Numbered from the stretch's first letter, positions 8,145-16,478 are shown. The stretch: DNA of 64,000 nt from Actinomycetospora sp. NBRC 106378 (GCF_030269685.1 NZ_BSTT01000003.1:1-64000), one strand, 5' to 3'. The notes: generated by a model not told the origin, from the sequence alone. Numbers and translations: made by a program.

Positions 8145-9029
8145 TCATGCTGCCTGCACACCGGCGAGCTTGCCCGGACTGAGCTGGGCGGCGAGTCGCA
8201 CGAGCTGCCCGGTGTCCGCGTCGAAGTCCGCCTGCATCACCACCGTGAGCGCCCCGCCGACGCGCACCAGCACCGCGGGCGCGCCGTTGAGCACGCCCAC
8301 CTCGATGGTCGCCGCCGCGGCCTGGCGCGCCAGCCCGGCCACGAACCGGGCCACCCGCGCGCCGCCCTCCACCGGCCGCCGCGCGGCGCTCACCACACCG
8401 CCGCCGTCGGACACCGCGACGGCGTCGTCGGCCAGCAGTTCCTCCAGGGCACCGAGGTCCTGCCCGGCAGCCGCGGCGAGGAAGCGGGCCAGCAGGTCGG
8501 CGACGCGTTCCGGGTCGGCCTCGAACCGCCGCCGACCGCGCACCCGCTCGCGGGCCCGGTGCAGGTGCTGGCGGACGGTGGCCTCGGGGAGGTCGAGCAG
8601 GGTCGCGACCTCGGCGTGCGGGTGCCCGAACGCCTCGTGCAGCACGAACACCGCCCGCTCGGCGGGGGAGAGGGCCTCCATCAGCTGGAGCACCCCGAGC
8701 GAGAGGGTCTCGCGCTGCTCGGCGGTGTCGAGCGGCCCGAGGTCCGTGCTCGGGGCGACGGGCTCGGGCAGCCACGGCCCGACGTACTCGGTGCGCCGCA
8801 CCCGGAGCGAGGTCAGCCGGTTGCGGCACAGGTTGACGACGACGCGGGTGAGCCAGGCGGGCGGGTCGCGCACCTCGTCGAGCGTGCCGGACCAGCGCAG
8901 CCACGCGTCCTGCACGACGTCCTGCGCCTCGTGCAGCTCGCCGAGCATCCGGTAGGCGAGCCCGGTCAGCCGGCCGCGCTCGGCCTCGAAGACCTCGGCG
9001 TCGTCGGGTGCATCCGGTGCGGCCGTCAT
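8145..9029 (-). CDS. ECF41-type (SigJ-like) RNA polymerase sigma factor
   Basis: A 294-residue extracytoplasmic-function sigma factor. Region 2 is at about residues 14-75 (AYRMLGELHEAQDVVQDAWLRW), the linker carries the WLPEP motif (86-90), and region 4 is at 110-165 (EVATLLDLPEATVRQHLHRARERV). A C-terminal SnoaL-like extension of about 120 residues carries DGGG (208-211) and an NGAP segment near residue 248. WLPEP plus this extension is characteristic of ECF41, where the extension, rather than an anti-sigma protein, controls activity. Start ATG 9029 overlaps the stop of the oxidoreductase gene (ATGA), matching the known pairing of ECF41 genes with an oxidoreductase-type neighbour. Confidence 0.88.
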   Translation of the reverse strand: MTAAPDAPDDAEVFEAERGRLTGLAYRMLGELHEAQDVVQDAWLRWSGTLDEVRDPPAWLTRVVVNLCRNRLTSLRVRRTEYVGPWLPEPVAPSTDLGPLDTAEQRETLSLGVLQLMEALSPAERAVFVLHEAFGHPHAEVATLLDLPEATVRQHLHRARERVRGRRRFEADPERVADLLARFLAAAAGQDLGALEELLADDAVAVSDGGGVVSAARRPVEGGARVARFVAGLARQAAAATIEVGVLNGAPAVLVRVGGALTVVMQADFDADTGQLVRLAAQLSPGKLAGVQAA

Positions 9030-10171
9030 GCGCTCGTCGGGATCCGGGGGTGGCGCTGGACGCGCAGTGCGTTGACCACGATCGCCTCCTTCACGGCCGC
9101 GGCGAGCCGACCGGTGAGCACGGCCTCGCGCGGCGAGTCGTCCGCGTGGACGAACTGCACCAGCCCGTCCCGGCGGCCCAGGCTGACGCACCGCAGCGCG
9201 TACCGGAAGCGCAGCGGGGCGGGCTCGGTGCCGGCGAGCAGGGCCGCGACGGTCCGGGCCGCCTGCTGGGCCTGCGGGAGCCCGGTCGCGCACGCCATGC
9301 GCAGGACAGTGCCGTCCGGGCGGGTCGGCGCGGCCGCGTCGCCGACGGCGAGCACGTCCGCGTGCGAGGTCGACCGGAGGTCGGGCCGGACCAGCACCCG
9401 CCCGTCGTCGTCCACCGCGAGGCCCGCGCGACGGGCGAGGTCCGGGACCGCGAACCCGACGGTCCCGACGACGACGTCGGCCGCGACCCGGGTGCCGTCG
9501 GCCAGATCGAGCCCGGCGTCGTCCGCCGCCACGGCCCGCACCCCCTCGCGCACGACGACGCCGAGGCGCCCGCAGACCCGGCGCACGTGCCGGGCGCCGC
9601 GCTCGGACAGGTCCGCGCCGAGGGTGCCGTCGGTGACGAGGGTGACCGTGTGGCCGCGTTCGGCGAGCTCGGTGGCGAGCTCGATCCCGGTGAGCCCGGC
9701 CCCGACGACCGCGACCCGGCGCGCTCCCGCCGCCAGCCGGTCGCGCAGCCGGGCCGCGCCGGTGGCGGTGGAGACGTCCTCGACCGGGCCCGGCAGCGCG
9801 TGCGGGTCGGCGTGGCTGCCGAGGGCGTGGACGAGCAGGTCGTAGCTGAGCGCCCCGCCGTCACGCAGGTCGACCCGGCGGGCCGCGAGGTCGAGCGCCT
9901 CCGCGCGGTCGTGGACGAAGCGCACCCCGGTGCCGGCCAGCAGGTCGGTGTACCGGGGCGCCGCTGCGGCGCTGCCCGCCGCGACCTCGTGCAGCCGGAC
10001 GCGCTGGACGAACCGGTCGGCCTCGTCGACGAGCGTCACCGCCGCGTCGGTCCGCACCGCCAGCGCCTGCGCCGCGAGCTGACCTGCGTACCCGCCGCCG
10101 AGCACCACCACCCGCGCCCCGGCGCGCGACCCGCACGCACCCGTGGTCGGGAACCTCTCCTGGACCGTCAT
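9026..10171 (-). CDS. FAD-dependent NAD(P) oxidoreductase (NDH-2-like)
   Basis: This 381-residue flavoprotein has an N-terminal FAD dinucleotide motif (VVVLGGGYAGQLAA, about residue 20) and a second Rossmann motif for NAD(P)H near residue 150 (VAVVGAGLTGIELA). The final FAD-contacting segment is VLAVGDAAA. The fold is that of type II NADH dehydrogenases and related disulphide-reductase-like enzymes. The electron acceptor cannot be deduced. It is the first gene of the seven-gene unit and overlaps the ECF41 sigma gene by four bases. It fills the oxidoreductase slot in the carboxymuconolactone decarboxylase/oxidoreductase/epimerase set reported beside ECF41 factors. Confidence 0.85.
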   Translation of the reverse strand: MTVQERFPTTGACGSRAGARVVVLGGGYAGQLAAQALAVRTDAAVTLVDEADRFVQRVRLHEVAAGSAAAAPRYTDLLAGTGVRFVHDRAEALDLAARRVDLRDGGALSYDLLVHALGSHADPHALPGPVEDVSTATGAARLRDRLAAGARRVAVVGAGLTGIELATELAERGHTVTLVTDGTLGADLSERGARHVRRVCGRLGVVVREGVRAVAADDAGLDLADGTRVAADVVVGTVGFAVPDLARRAGLAVDDDGRVLVRPDLRSTSHADVLAVGDAAAPTRPDGTVLRMACATGLPQAQQAARTVAALLAGTEPAPLRFRYALRCVSLGRRDGLVQFVHADDSPREAVLTGRLAAAVKEAIVVNALRVQRHPRIPTSA

Positions 10172-10200
10172 GGCCGACCTCCTCGCTCGTGTCCCGGGGA

Positions 10201-10228
10201 AGACCGACAGCCGGGCGCCGTCGTGACA
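10201..10228 (-). promoter_or_regulatory. Candidate ECF41-type promoter for the oxidoreductase-sigma operon
   Basis: On the minus strand TGTCACG (10228-10222) is followed, after a 15-base spacer, by CGGTCT (10206-10201), about 30 bases before the oxidoreductase ATG. The ECF41 consensus as I recall it is TGTCACA, about 16 bases, then CGTC. The -35 part matches 6 of 7 bases and the -10 part is close. This would make the operon autoregulated. Confidence 0.45.
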
Positions 10229-10380
10229 GCGGCGGCTGTGAGCCCGCGCACACGACGGCCGGCCCCGTCCGTTCGGCCGGGTGACGCAGCCGGACGGTTT
10301 TCCGATCGATGATCACAGGGAATCTGAACGGCGTGTGAGGTCCGCGCGTCGTCGTGCGGACCCGGGACGGAGGGGCCGAG

Positions 10381-12777
10381 ATGGACCACGTGCGCTGGCT
10401 GGAGACGCTGTCGTCGGGCGACGTCGACGCCGTCGGGGGGAAGAACTCCTCGCTCGGCGAGATGATCCAGAACCTCGAGTCGGCCGGGGTCCGCGTCCCC
10501 GGGGGCTTCGCGACGACCGCGGACGCCTACCGCGCGTTCCTCTCGGCCTCCGGGCTGGACGACCGGGTGCGGGAGCTGCTCGACGGGCTCGACCCGGAGG
10601 GCGACAAGCTCGCCGAGGTCGGCGCGGCGATCCGCGACGAGTTCACCAAGGCGGAGTTCCCGGAGGACACCGCCGAGGCGATCCGCGAGGCCTACGCCGA
10701 GCTGTCGCGCCGGTACGACACGGAGAACGTCGATGTCGCGGTGCGGTCCAGCGCCACCGCCGAGGACCTGCCGGACGCGAGCTTCGCGGGCCAGCAGGAC
10801 ACCTACCTCAACATCACCGGCGCCGACGACCTCATGCGCGCCTGCAAGGACTGCTTCGCCTCGGTGTTCACGGACCGGGCGATCGCCTACCGCACCGAGC
10901 AGGGCTACGACCACCTCGACCTGGCGCTCTCGGTCGGCGTGCAGAAGATGGTGCGTTCCGACGAGGGCAGCGCCGGCGTCATGTTCACCATCGACTCCGA
11001 CACCGGCTTCCCCGACACGATCGTCATCAACGCGGCCTGGGGCCTCGGGGAGAACGTGGTCGGCGGCGAGGTGACGCCCGACCAGTACACGGTCTACAAG
11101 CCGTTCCTGGACAACGAGAAGGTGGTCCCGATCGTCGAGAAGTCGGTCGGGGCGAAGGAGAAGACGCTGCAGTACGCAGCCAGGAAGAAGGACGGGGGGG
11201 ACCCCGAGCAGGCCGGCGACACCACCGAGAACGTCGACACGCCGACCGAGCAGCGCAACCGCTTCGTCCTCTCCGACGACGAGATCCTCGAGCTGGCGCG
11301 CTGGGGCGTGACGATCGAGAAGCACTACGACCGGCCGATGGACATCGAGTGGGCCCGCGACGGCCGCTCCGGCGAGCTGTTCATCGTGCAGGCCCGGCCC
11401 GAGACCGTGCAGTCGAACGCCGGCGCCGGGACGCTGCAGACCTACCGCCTCGACGAGACCGGCACGGTCGTCGTCAGCGGGCTCGCCATCGGGCAGGCCG
11501 TCGCGTCGGGTGCGTGCCAGTTCATCGCCTCCGCCGACGACATCGACACCTTCGAGGAGGGTCGGGTCCTCGTCACCGAGATGACCGACCCGGACTGGGT
11601 GCCGATCATGCGCAAGGCGGCGGCCATCGTCACCGACCGCGGCGGCCGGACCTCGCACGCGGCGATCGTCTCCCGCGAGCTCGGCGTCCCCGCGATCGTC
11701 GGGACCGGCGACGCCACGACGACGCTCTCCGACGGCCAGGAGGTCACGATCTCCTGCGTCGAGGGCGACCAGGGCCAGGTCTACGAGGGGCTGCTGGAGT
11801 ACACCGTCGAGGACCTCTCGCTCGACGACGTCCCCGAGACGAAGACCCGCGTCATGATGAACATCGGCAACCCCGCGGCGGCGATGCAGTGGTGGCGGCT
11901 GCCGGCGCACGGCATCGGGCTCGCGCGCGTCGAGTACCTCGTCAACAACGTGATCCAGGCCCACCCGCTCGCGCTGCTGCACCCCGACCGGGTCGACGAC
12001 GAGGCGCGGGCGCGGATCGAGGAGCTGACGACGGGCTATGACTCGAACGAGGAGTACTTCGTCGAGCAGATGGCCCGCGGGATCGGCGTGATCGCGGCCT
12101 CGCAGTACCCGGAGCCCGTCGTCGTGCGGCTCTCGGACTTCAAGACGAACGAGTACGCGGGCCTCATCGGCGGGACGACCTTCGAGCCCGACGAGGAGAA
12201 CCCGATGCTCGGGTGGCGCGGCGCCTCGCGCTACTACAGCGACGACTACAAGGAGGCGTTCGCGCTCGAGTGCCGCGCGCTGCACCGCGTGCGCGTCGAG
12301 ATGGGCTTCACCAACGTCATCGTCATGGTGCCGTTCTGCCGCACCCCGGAGGAGGCCGACCGCGTCCTCGAGACGATGGCCGAGTTCGGGCTCGAGCGGG
12401 GCCGGGACGAGCTGCAGGTCTACGTGATGGCGGAGATCCCGTCGAACGTGCTGCAGGCCGACGAGTTCTCCGAGCGCTTCGACGGGTTCTCGATCGGCTC
12501 GAACGACCTCACCCAGCTCACGCTTGGGATCGGCCGCGACGACGACCGCCTGACCCACCTGTTCGACGAGCGCAGCCCCGCCGTCAAGAAGATGATCTCG
12601 ATGCTCATCGAGACGGCGCACGCGCACGGCAAGTACGTCGGCATCTGCGGCCAGGGCCCGTCGGACCACCCCGAGCTCGCCGAGTTCCTGGTCGAGCAGG
12701 GCATCGACTCGATGTCGCTCAACCCCGACAGCGTGCTCACCGTGATCGAGAAGGTGGCCGAGGCCGAGAAGAAGTAG
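10381..12777 (+). CDS. Phosphoenolpyruvate synthase
   Basis: A 798-residue enzyme that converts pyruvate, ATP and water to PEP, AMP and phosphate for gluconeogenesis. The N-terminal ATP-grasp pyruvate/PEP-dikinase domain covers about residues 1-340 (VGGKNSSLGEM; RSSATAEDLPDASFAGQQ). The swivelling phosphohistidine domain has the catalytic His in GGRTSHAAI near residue 424. The PEP-utilising TIM barrel at the C-terminus has GWRGASRYY and the acid/base Cys in GICGQGPSDH. The length matches bacterial PpsA. ATG 10381 follows a clear GGAGGGG site; the GTG at 10354 in the same frame is less likely. The gene is divergent from the oxidoreductase operon. Confidence 0.95.
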   Translation: MDHVRWLETLSSGDVDAVGGKNSSLGEMIQNLESAGVRVPGGFATTADAYRAFLSASGLDDRVRELLDGLDPEGDKLAEVGAAIRDEFTKAEFPEDTAEAIREAYAELSRRYDTENVDVAVRSSATAEDLPDASFAGQQDTYLNITGADDLMRACKDCFASVFTDRAIAYRTEQGYDHLDLALSVGVQKMVRSDEGSAGVMFTIDSDTGFPDTIVINAAWGLGENVVGGEVTPDQYTVYKPFLDNEKVVPIVEKSVGAKEKTLQYAARKKDGGDPEQAGDTTENVDTPTEQRNRFVLSDDEILELARWGVTIEKHYDRPMDIEWARDGRSGELFIVQARPETVQSNAGAGTLQTYRLDETGTVVVSGLAIGQAVASGACQFIASADDIDTFEEGRVLVTEMTDPDWVPIMRKAAAIVTDRGGRTSHAAIVSRELGVPAIVGTGDATTTLSDGQEVTISCVEGDQGQVYEGLLEYTVEDLSLDDVPETKTRVMMNIGNPAAAMQWWRLPAHGIGLARVEYLVNNVIQAHPLALLHPDRVDDEARARIEELTTGYDSNEEYFVEQMARGIGVIAASQYPEPVVVRLSDFKTNEYAGLIGGTTFEPDEENPMLGWRGASRYYSDDYKEAFALECRALHRVRVEMGFTNVIVMVPFCRTPEEADRVLETMAEFGLERGRDELQVYVMAEIPSNVLQADEFSERFDGFSIGSNDLTQLTLGIGRDDDRLTHLFDERSPAVKKMISMLIETAHAHGKYVGICGQGPSDHPELAEFLVEQGIDSMSLNPDSVLTVIEKVAEAEKK

Positions 12778-12805
12778 CTCGACAGGGCCGCGACGATGGT
12801 CGGTG

Positions 12806-13558
12806 ATGCTGACCGCCGACGAGATCCGGGACTTCGTCGACGACGGGTTCGTGGCGGTCCGCGGGGCGTTCCCAGGGGCCGTCGCGGACGCGTGCGCGGA
12901 CGAGATCTGGGCGGCGCTGCCCGAGTCCCCGGACGACCCGTCGACCTGGACCGTGCCGGTCCGGCGGCTCGACGGCTTCGGGACGCCGCCGTTCGCCGCG
13001 GCCGCGCAGGCACCGGTGCTGCACGAGGCCTTCGACCAGCTCGTCGGGCCGGGCCGGTGGCTCCCGCGGACCGGGCTCGGCACGATCCCGGTGCGGTTCC
13101 CCTCGTCCGAGGAGCCGGGCGACGACGGGTGGCACCTCGAGGGGAGCTTCGCGGGCCCGGACGGCGGGCCGCGGGTGAACCTCCGCAGCGCCGGCCGGGC
13201 GCTGTTGATGCTGTTCCTCTTCGCCGACGTGGGCCCGGACGACGCCCCCACCCGCATTCGGGTCGGGTCGCACCTCGACGTCCCGTCCTTCCTCGTCGAG
13301 GCCGGCGACGAGGGGCGGGAGTGGATGGCGGTGTGCAGGGACGTGGTGCCGGCCTCGGCGGACCGGCCGGTCGTCACCGCGCACGGGGCGGCGGGCGATG
13401 TGTTCCTGTGCCACCCGTTCCTCGTCCACTCCGCCCAGCCGCACCACGGCACGCGGCCGCGTCTGATGGCCCAGCCGCCGCTCGAGCCCGTCGGGCCGGT
13501 CGACCTCGAGTCGCCGTTCCCGGTCGCCGCGGCGATCCGCGCGGGGCTGCGTTCCTGA
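12806..13558 (+). CDS. PhyH-type Fe(II)/2-oxoglutarate dioxygenase family protein
   Basis: A 250-residue protein of the phytanoyl-CoA dioxygenase family. It begins with the usual family opening (LTADEIRDFVDDGFVAV). A metal-binding pair appears as HLE in GWHLEGSF (His-x-Glu in place of the commoner His-x-Asp), and a distal His lies in CHPFLVHSAQPHHG with the 2-oxoglutarate Arg shortly after. It probably hydroxylates a small organic molecule or natural product; the substrate is unknown. Start ATG 12806, or GTG 12803, sits 28 bases after ppsA without an obvious terminator. The stop is close to the convergent cupin gene. Confidence 0.75.
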   Translation: MLTADEIRDFVDDGFVAVRGAFPGAVADACADEIWAALPESPDDPSTWTVPVRRLDGFGTPPFAAAAQAPVLHEAFDQLVGPGRWLPRTGLGTIPVRFPSSEEPGDDGWHLEGSFAGPDGGPRVNLRSAGRALLMLFLFADVGPDDAPTRIRVGSHLDVPSFLVEAGDEGREWMAVCRDVVPASADRPVVTAHGAAGDVFLCHPFLVHSAQPHHGTRPRLMAQPPLEPVGPVDLESPFPVAAAIRAGLRS

Positions 13559-13565
13559 CGGCGGG

Positions 13566-13940
13566 TCAGGCCATCCAGGGCGGCACGGTGGGTTCGCCGC
13601 CGGGGACGACGGCGTGCGCGGCGCCCGGGCCGGTGACCAGGGCGACGAGGCCGTCGTCGGGATCGGCGTGAATTCGACGGGTGCTCCCGGCGGCGAGCAC
13701 GACCGAGTCGCCGGGTCCGATCGCGTGGGTCGCGCCCCCGACGTCGATGCTCGCCGCGCCGCGCAGGACGGTCCACACCTGCTCGCCGTCCATGACGTGC
13801 ACCGGTCCCGCCGCGCCGGCGGCCATCTCCACCTGCCAGAGCGCGTGGGCGCTCCCGCCGAGGCTGGGCGAGGCGTAGGTGGTCATGACCGCGTTGGGGG
13901 TCTCGGTGCGGCGGGTGTCGGCCCGGCGGATGACGGTCAC
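13566..13940 (-). CDS. Small cupin-domain protein
   Basis: This 124-residue single-domain protein has the cupin core: G-x-H in GPVHVMDGEQVWTVL and the second motif PGDSVVLAAGSTRRI. The usual second His of motif 1 is replaced by D/E residues, so the metal site may be altered. Small cupins of this type act as ligand-binding or isomerase-like enzymes; no substrate is evident. It is divergent from a MarR regulator at 14017 and shares its operator region (13941-14016), so it is a likely target of that regulator. Confidence 0.72.
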   Translation of the reverse strand: MTVIRRADTRRTETPNAVMTTYASPSLGGSAHALWQVEMAAGAAGPVHVMDGEQVWTVLRGAASIDVGGATHAIGPGDSVVLAAGSTRRIHADPDDGLVALVTGPGAAHAVVPGGEPTVPPWMA

Positions 13941-13960
13941 GTCGGCTCCTCGGTAGGATG

Positions 13961-14000
13961 GTCAACCTGGTTGTCGACGAGAACGGTAAACCGAGTTGTC
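13961..14000. promoter_or_regulatory. Twin imperfect palindromes in the cupin/MarR promoter region
   Basis: GTCAACCTGGTTGTC (13961-13975) and GTAAACCGAGTTGTC (13986-14000) are two related 15-mers with centres 25 bases apart. Each has an AACC...GTT(G) dyad. They occupy the divergent promoter region and fit MarR-family operators, which are often paired 15-20-base palindromes. The first copy is nearly perfect, with one mismatched pair. Confidence 0.5.
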
Positions 14001-14016
14001 TTCTTCGGGAAGGGCG

Positions 14017-14484
14017 ATGTCCGGCGGAGAACTCGCCCTGCGCCTGTTCGCGGTCTTCCGCGACCTCGTGGACGAGGTGCACGGCGAGCTCGCCGCCCGG
14101 GGACATCCCGACGTGCGGCCCTCCCACGGCTTCGCCCTCCAGGCGGTCGGCGCGGAGGGGGTCACCGCCGTGGAGCTCGCGCGGCGCCTCGGGGTGTCGA
14201 AGCAGGCCGCGGGCAAGACCGTCGACGGGCTCGTCGGGCTGGGATACGCCGAGCGGGCGGGCGATCCGACGGATGCGCGCCGCAAGCTCGTGCGCCTGAC
14301 GGCGGAGGGCCGGGAGGTGCTCGCCCTCTCGGCGGGTGCCTTCGACCGGGCCCGCGCCGGGCGGCTGGAGGGGCTGGACGTCGAGCGCGTCGCCGGATTC
14401 GAGGACGTGCTGCGCGCGGTCAGCGACGGGGTGACACCCCGTCTCGACGCCGCCGCGTGGCTCACCGGCCCCGACCCGTCCTGA
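14017..14484 (+). CDS. MarR family transcriptional regulator
   Basis: A 155-residue winged-helix regulator. A helical dimerisation N-terminus is followed by the HTH (GVTAVELARRLGVSKQAAGKTVDGLVGLGY, about residues 49-78) and the wing DPTDARRKLVRLTAEG. The DxR wing signature (D-A-R-R-K) is present. Start ATG 14017 has a GGAAGGG site just upstream; an in-frame TTG at 13996 would overlap the second palindrome. Divergent from the cupin gene, which it probably controls along with itself. The inducer is unknown. Confidence 0.88.
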   Translation: MSGGELALRLFAVFRDLVDEVHGELAARGHPDVRPSHGFALQAVGAEGVTAVELARRLGVSKQAAGKTVDGLVGLGYAERAGDPTDARRKLVRLTAEGREVLALSAGAFDRARAGRLEGLDVERVAGFEDVLRAVSDGVTPRLDAAAWLTGPDPS

Positions 14485-14556
14485 CGCCGGGTGCAAGAGC
14501 TGCCACCGGGACACGGATCTTGGTGGACCCGGCGTCGGGGGAGTGGGATCGGCGCC

Positions 14557-14802
14557 ATGAACGAATGGATCGCCGAGGTGGGCCCCGAGAACGCGGAACT
14601 GTTGGCCACGCGGTCGCGCACGGCGGTCCTGGCCCGCGAGTACCGGCCCGAGGACCTCGGGGACGGTCGGATCCGTTACTCGAAGGCGGCCCTGGGGGCC
14701 TCGCGGGAGCTCTCCGAGGAGGAGGAGGGCGCGATCACCGACGACGCCGAGGGACTGCGGGTGTGGGTCGGAGACGACGCCTACGACCTCGAGGAGCTCT
14801 GA
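14557..14802 (+). CDS. Small acidic protein, unknown function
   Basis: This 81-residue acidic protein has an N-terminal Trp/Glu-rich stretch and a C-terminal EEEEGAITDDAEGL segment. It has no signal peptide, Cys pair or HTH and is not recognised. Base composition and codon use look like the neighbours, with G/C at most third positions, which supports coding. ATG 14557 follows GGGGAGTGGGAT, a fair ribosome site. It sits alone between MarR and GntR. The stretch 14803-14993 after it holds nothing I can identify. Confidence 0.5.
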   Translation: MNEWIAEVGPENAELLATRSRTAVLAREYRPEDLGDGRIRYSKAALGASRELSEEEEGAITDDAEGLRVWVGDDAYDLEEL

Positions 14803-14993
14803 CCTCCGGGTCCCGGTCCTCGGCGCAGGACCCGGTGTCGCCGGCCGGGCGTCGCGCTCGGCCGTGGCGGACTCGACGGTCCGGTGCACGGCCGCGCGGT
14901 CGAGCAGGGACCCGGTGCTGATCCGGGCGACGCCGAGCACGGATCCTTCGACGACCGTCGATGCCGGACCTCCGTCGGGCGCCGGGCCGGAGC

Positions 14994-15026
14994 GATCGTT
15001 CAACGATCCGGCGAACGCCGTACGCT
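14994..15026 (+). promoter_or_regulatory. GntR operator-like palindrome and promoter
   Basis: GATCGTTCAACGATC (14994-15008) is a palindrome with perfect 7-base arms. It overlaps a -35-like TTCAAC (14999-15004), which is 16 bases from a -10-like TACGCT (15021-15026). Transcription would start at about the GTG start codon at 15034. This suggests an autorepressed, leaderless GntR gene. Confidence 0.5.
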
Positions 15027-15033
15027 GTCGATC

Positions 15034-15726
15034 GTGACCGACGCGGCCGCCGACGCCCTCGCGGCGCTGGCGCGTGCGCGGATCGTGCCGACGGCGACGA
15101 CCGCCGAGCGGACGGCCGACGCGGTCCGCGAGCAGGTCGTCGAGGGGCGGCTGGCGCCGGGCGTGCGGCTGCCGGAGCAGGCGTTCTGCGACGCGCTGTC
15201 GGTCTCGCGCAACACGCTGCGCGAGGCGTTCAGCCAGCTCATCGCCGAGCGCATCCTCGCCCGCGCCCAGCACCGGGGGGTCTTCGTGGCGACGCCGGGT
15301 GTCGCCGACGTCCGGGACGTCTACCGAGCCCGACGCCTCGTCGAACCCGGGGCCGTGCGCCACGGGGTGCACGCGGCGGACCCGCTGGGGGGCAAGGCGC
15401 TGCGCGCCGCGGTGGAGGAGGGGCGGGCCGCCGCGGCGTCCGGGGACTGGACCGGCGTCGCCGACGCGAACCAGCACTTCCACCGCGCCGTCGTCGGGCT
15501 CGCGGGCAGTACCCGGCTCGACGCGTGGATGGCCCTGCTGCTCGCCGAGATGCGTCTGATCTTCCACCGCATCGGGGCCGTCGAGGACTTCCACGCGCCC
15601 TACCTGGAGCGCAACGCCGCCGTCGCCGACCTCGTGGAGCAGGGGCGCCTCGAGGACGCCGCCGCCGAGCTCGACGCCTACCTCGCCGACGCCGAGGCCC
15701 GCATCGTCGCGGCCCTGGAGGGCTGA
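15034..15726 (+). CDS. GntR family regulator, FCD (FadR-like) subfamily
   Basis: A 230-residue regulator. The N-terminal winged helix covers about residues 25-95 (VREQVVEGRLAPGVRLPEQAFCDALSVSRNTLREAF written in part, with R-x-P-E and S-R-N-T-L-R-E as family marks). The C-terminal helical FCD domain has metal-site-like residues D and H in DANQHFHRAV and further His residues (FHRIG). FCD regulators sense small carboxylates and control catabolic genes. GTG 15034 is chosen because a -10 box lies seven bases upstream. The frame stays open to 14884, but that part reads as non-coding. No catabolic partner is adjacent, so the regulon is unclear. Confidence 0.85.
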   Translation: MTDAAADALAALARARIVPTATTAERTADAVREQVVEGRLAPGVRLPEQAFCDALSVSRNTLREAFSQLIAERILARAQHRGVFVATPGVADVRDVYRARRLVEPGAVRHGVHAADPLGGKALRAAVEEGRAAAASGDWTGVADANQHFHRAVVGLAGSTRLDAWMALLLAEMRLIFHRIGAVEDFHAPYLERNAAVADLVEQGRLEDAAAELDAYLADAEARIVAALEG

Positions 15727-15744
15727 GACGGGCCGCGGGCCTCG

Positions 15745-16065
15745 TCACGGGCCGGAGACGTCCACCCACACCGCGCCGTCGTCGACACGGCAGGGGAAGC
15801 TCGCGACGGGCGCCACCGCCGGGATGCCCCGCGCCTCGCCGGTGTGCAGGTCGAACGTCGAGTTGTGGGCCGGGCAGACGATCTCGTCCTCCGGGGTGAC
15901 GTGCCCCTCCGAGAGCGACTGGCCCTGGTGCGTGCACGTGTCGTGCACGGCGCAGGCCTCGGTGCCCGAGAGCAGCACCACGCAGACGGGCGTGCCCTCC
16001 AGATCCACGCGGAGCGGTTCGCCCTCCTCGAGCTGGTCGACGTCGGCGACCGCTTCCCATGCCAT
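15745..16065 (-). CDS. Rieske-type [2Fe-2S] ferredoxin
   Basis: This 106-residue stand-alone Rieske protein has cluster ligands in C-T-H (CTHQGQSLSE) and C-P-A-H (CPAHNSTFDLHTG), spaced as in biphenyl-dioxygenase-type ferredoxins. It has no signal peptide or membrane anchor, so it is cytoplasmic and probably carries electrons to a Rieske oxygenase or a nitrite-reductase-like partner encoded elsewhere. ATG 16065 is the natural start (MAWEAV). The gene is divergent from the small protein at 16191. Confidence 0.88.
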   Translation of the reverse strand: MAWEAVADVDQLEEGEPLRVDLEGTPVCVVLLSGTEACAVHDTCTHQGQSLSEGHVTPEDEIVCPAHNSTFDLHTGEARGIPAVAPVASFPCRVDDGAVWVDVSGP

Positions 16066-16190
16066 CACGGCCCCCTCGCCCCGACACCGGTCGCCGAGGG
16101 TGCCCGATCGCTGCTGCCGGTACTCCGCCTGCCGGCCGCGTCCCGTGCGTGACCCGAACCGACCCGGCGGGCGTCGGTACCGTCGCGGAC

Positions 16191-16478
16191 ATGGCCGGAT
16201 GGGTACGACCGTGGCTCCAGCTCGTCGAGATCTCGGTGTCCGCACCGATCGTGATCGGGGTGCGCACCGCGCGGATCGTCGCGACCGGACGCCCGCCGGG
16301 GCCGAAGGAGCGCCGCGAGCTGCGTCGGATGGTCACCGAGAAGGCGGCGGCGTTCACCGAGGCCGGACGGATCGCGGTGACGCGGCCGCCCACCGACGTG
16401 GCCCGTTACGTCGGTGACGTGCTGGCCCCGGTGCACCGCGCGGTCCGCGGCAACCGCCGGCGGCTCACGCGCCTCTGA
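16191..16478 (+). CDS. Small basic protein, unknown function
   Basis: A 95-residue protein with an amphipathic/hydrophobic N-terminus (WVRPWLQLVEISVSAPIVIG), a basic middle and a strongly basic C-terminus (RGNRRRLTRL). It could be membrane- or polymer-associated, but I do not recognise it. A TACCGT box seven bases before ATG 16191 suggests a leaderless transcript. The gene is divergent from the Rieske ferredoxin and convergent with the nicotianamine-synthase-like gene. Confidence 0.55.
   Translation: MAGWVRPWLQLVEISVSAPIVIGVRTARIVATGRPPGPKERRELRRMVTEKAAAFTEAGRIAVTRPPTDVARYVGDVLAPVHRAVRGNRRRLTRL

Noticed and set aside
10168-15594. Very long minus-strand open frame of about 1800 codons
   Set aside because: It runs antisense across ppsA and several other well-supported genes; its protein is Arg/Gly/Asp-rich low-complexity sequence, a GC-driven shadow.
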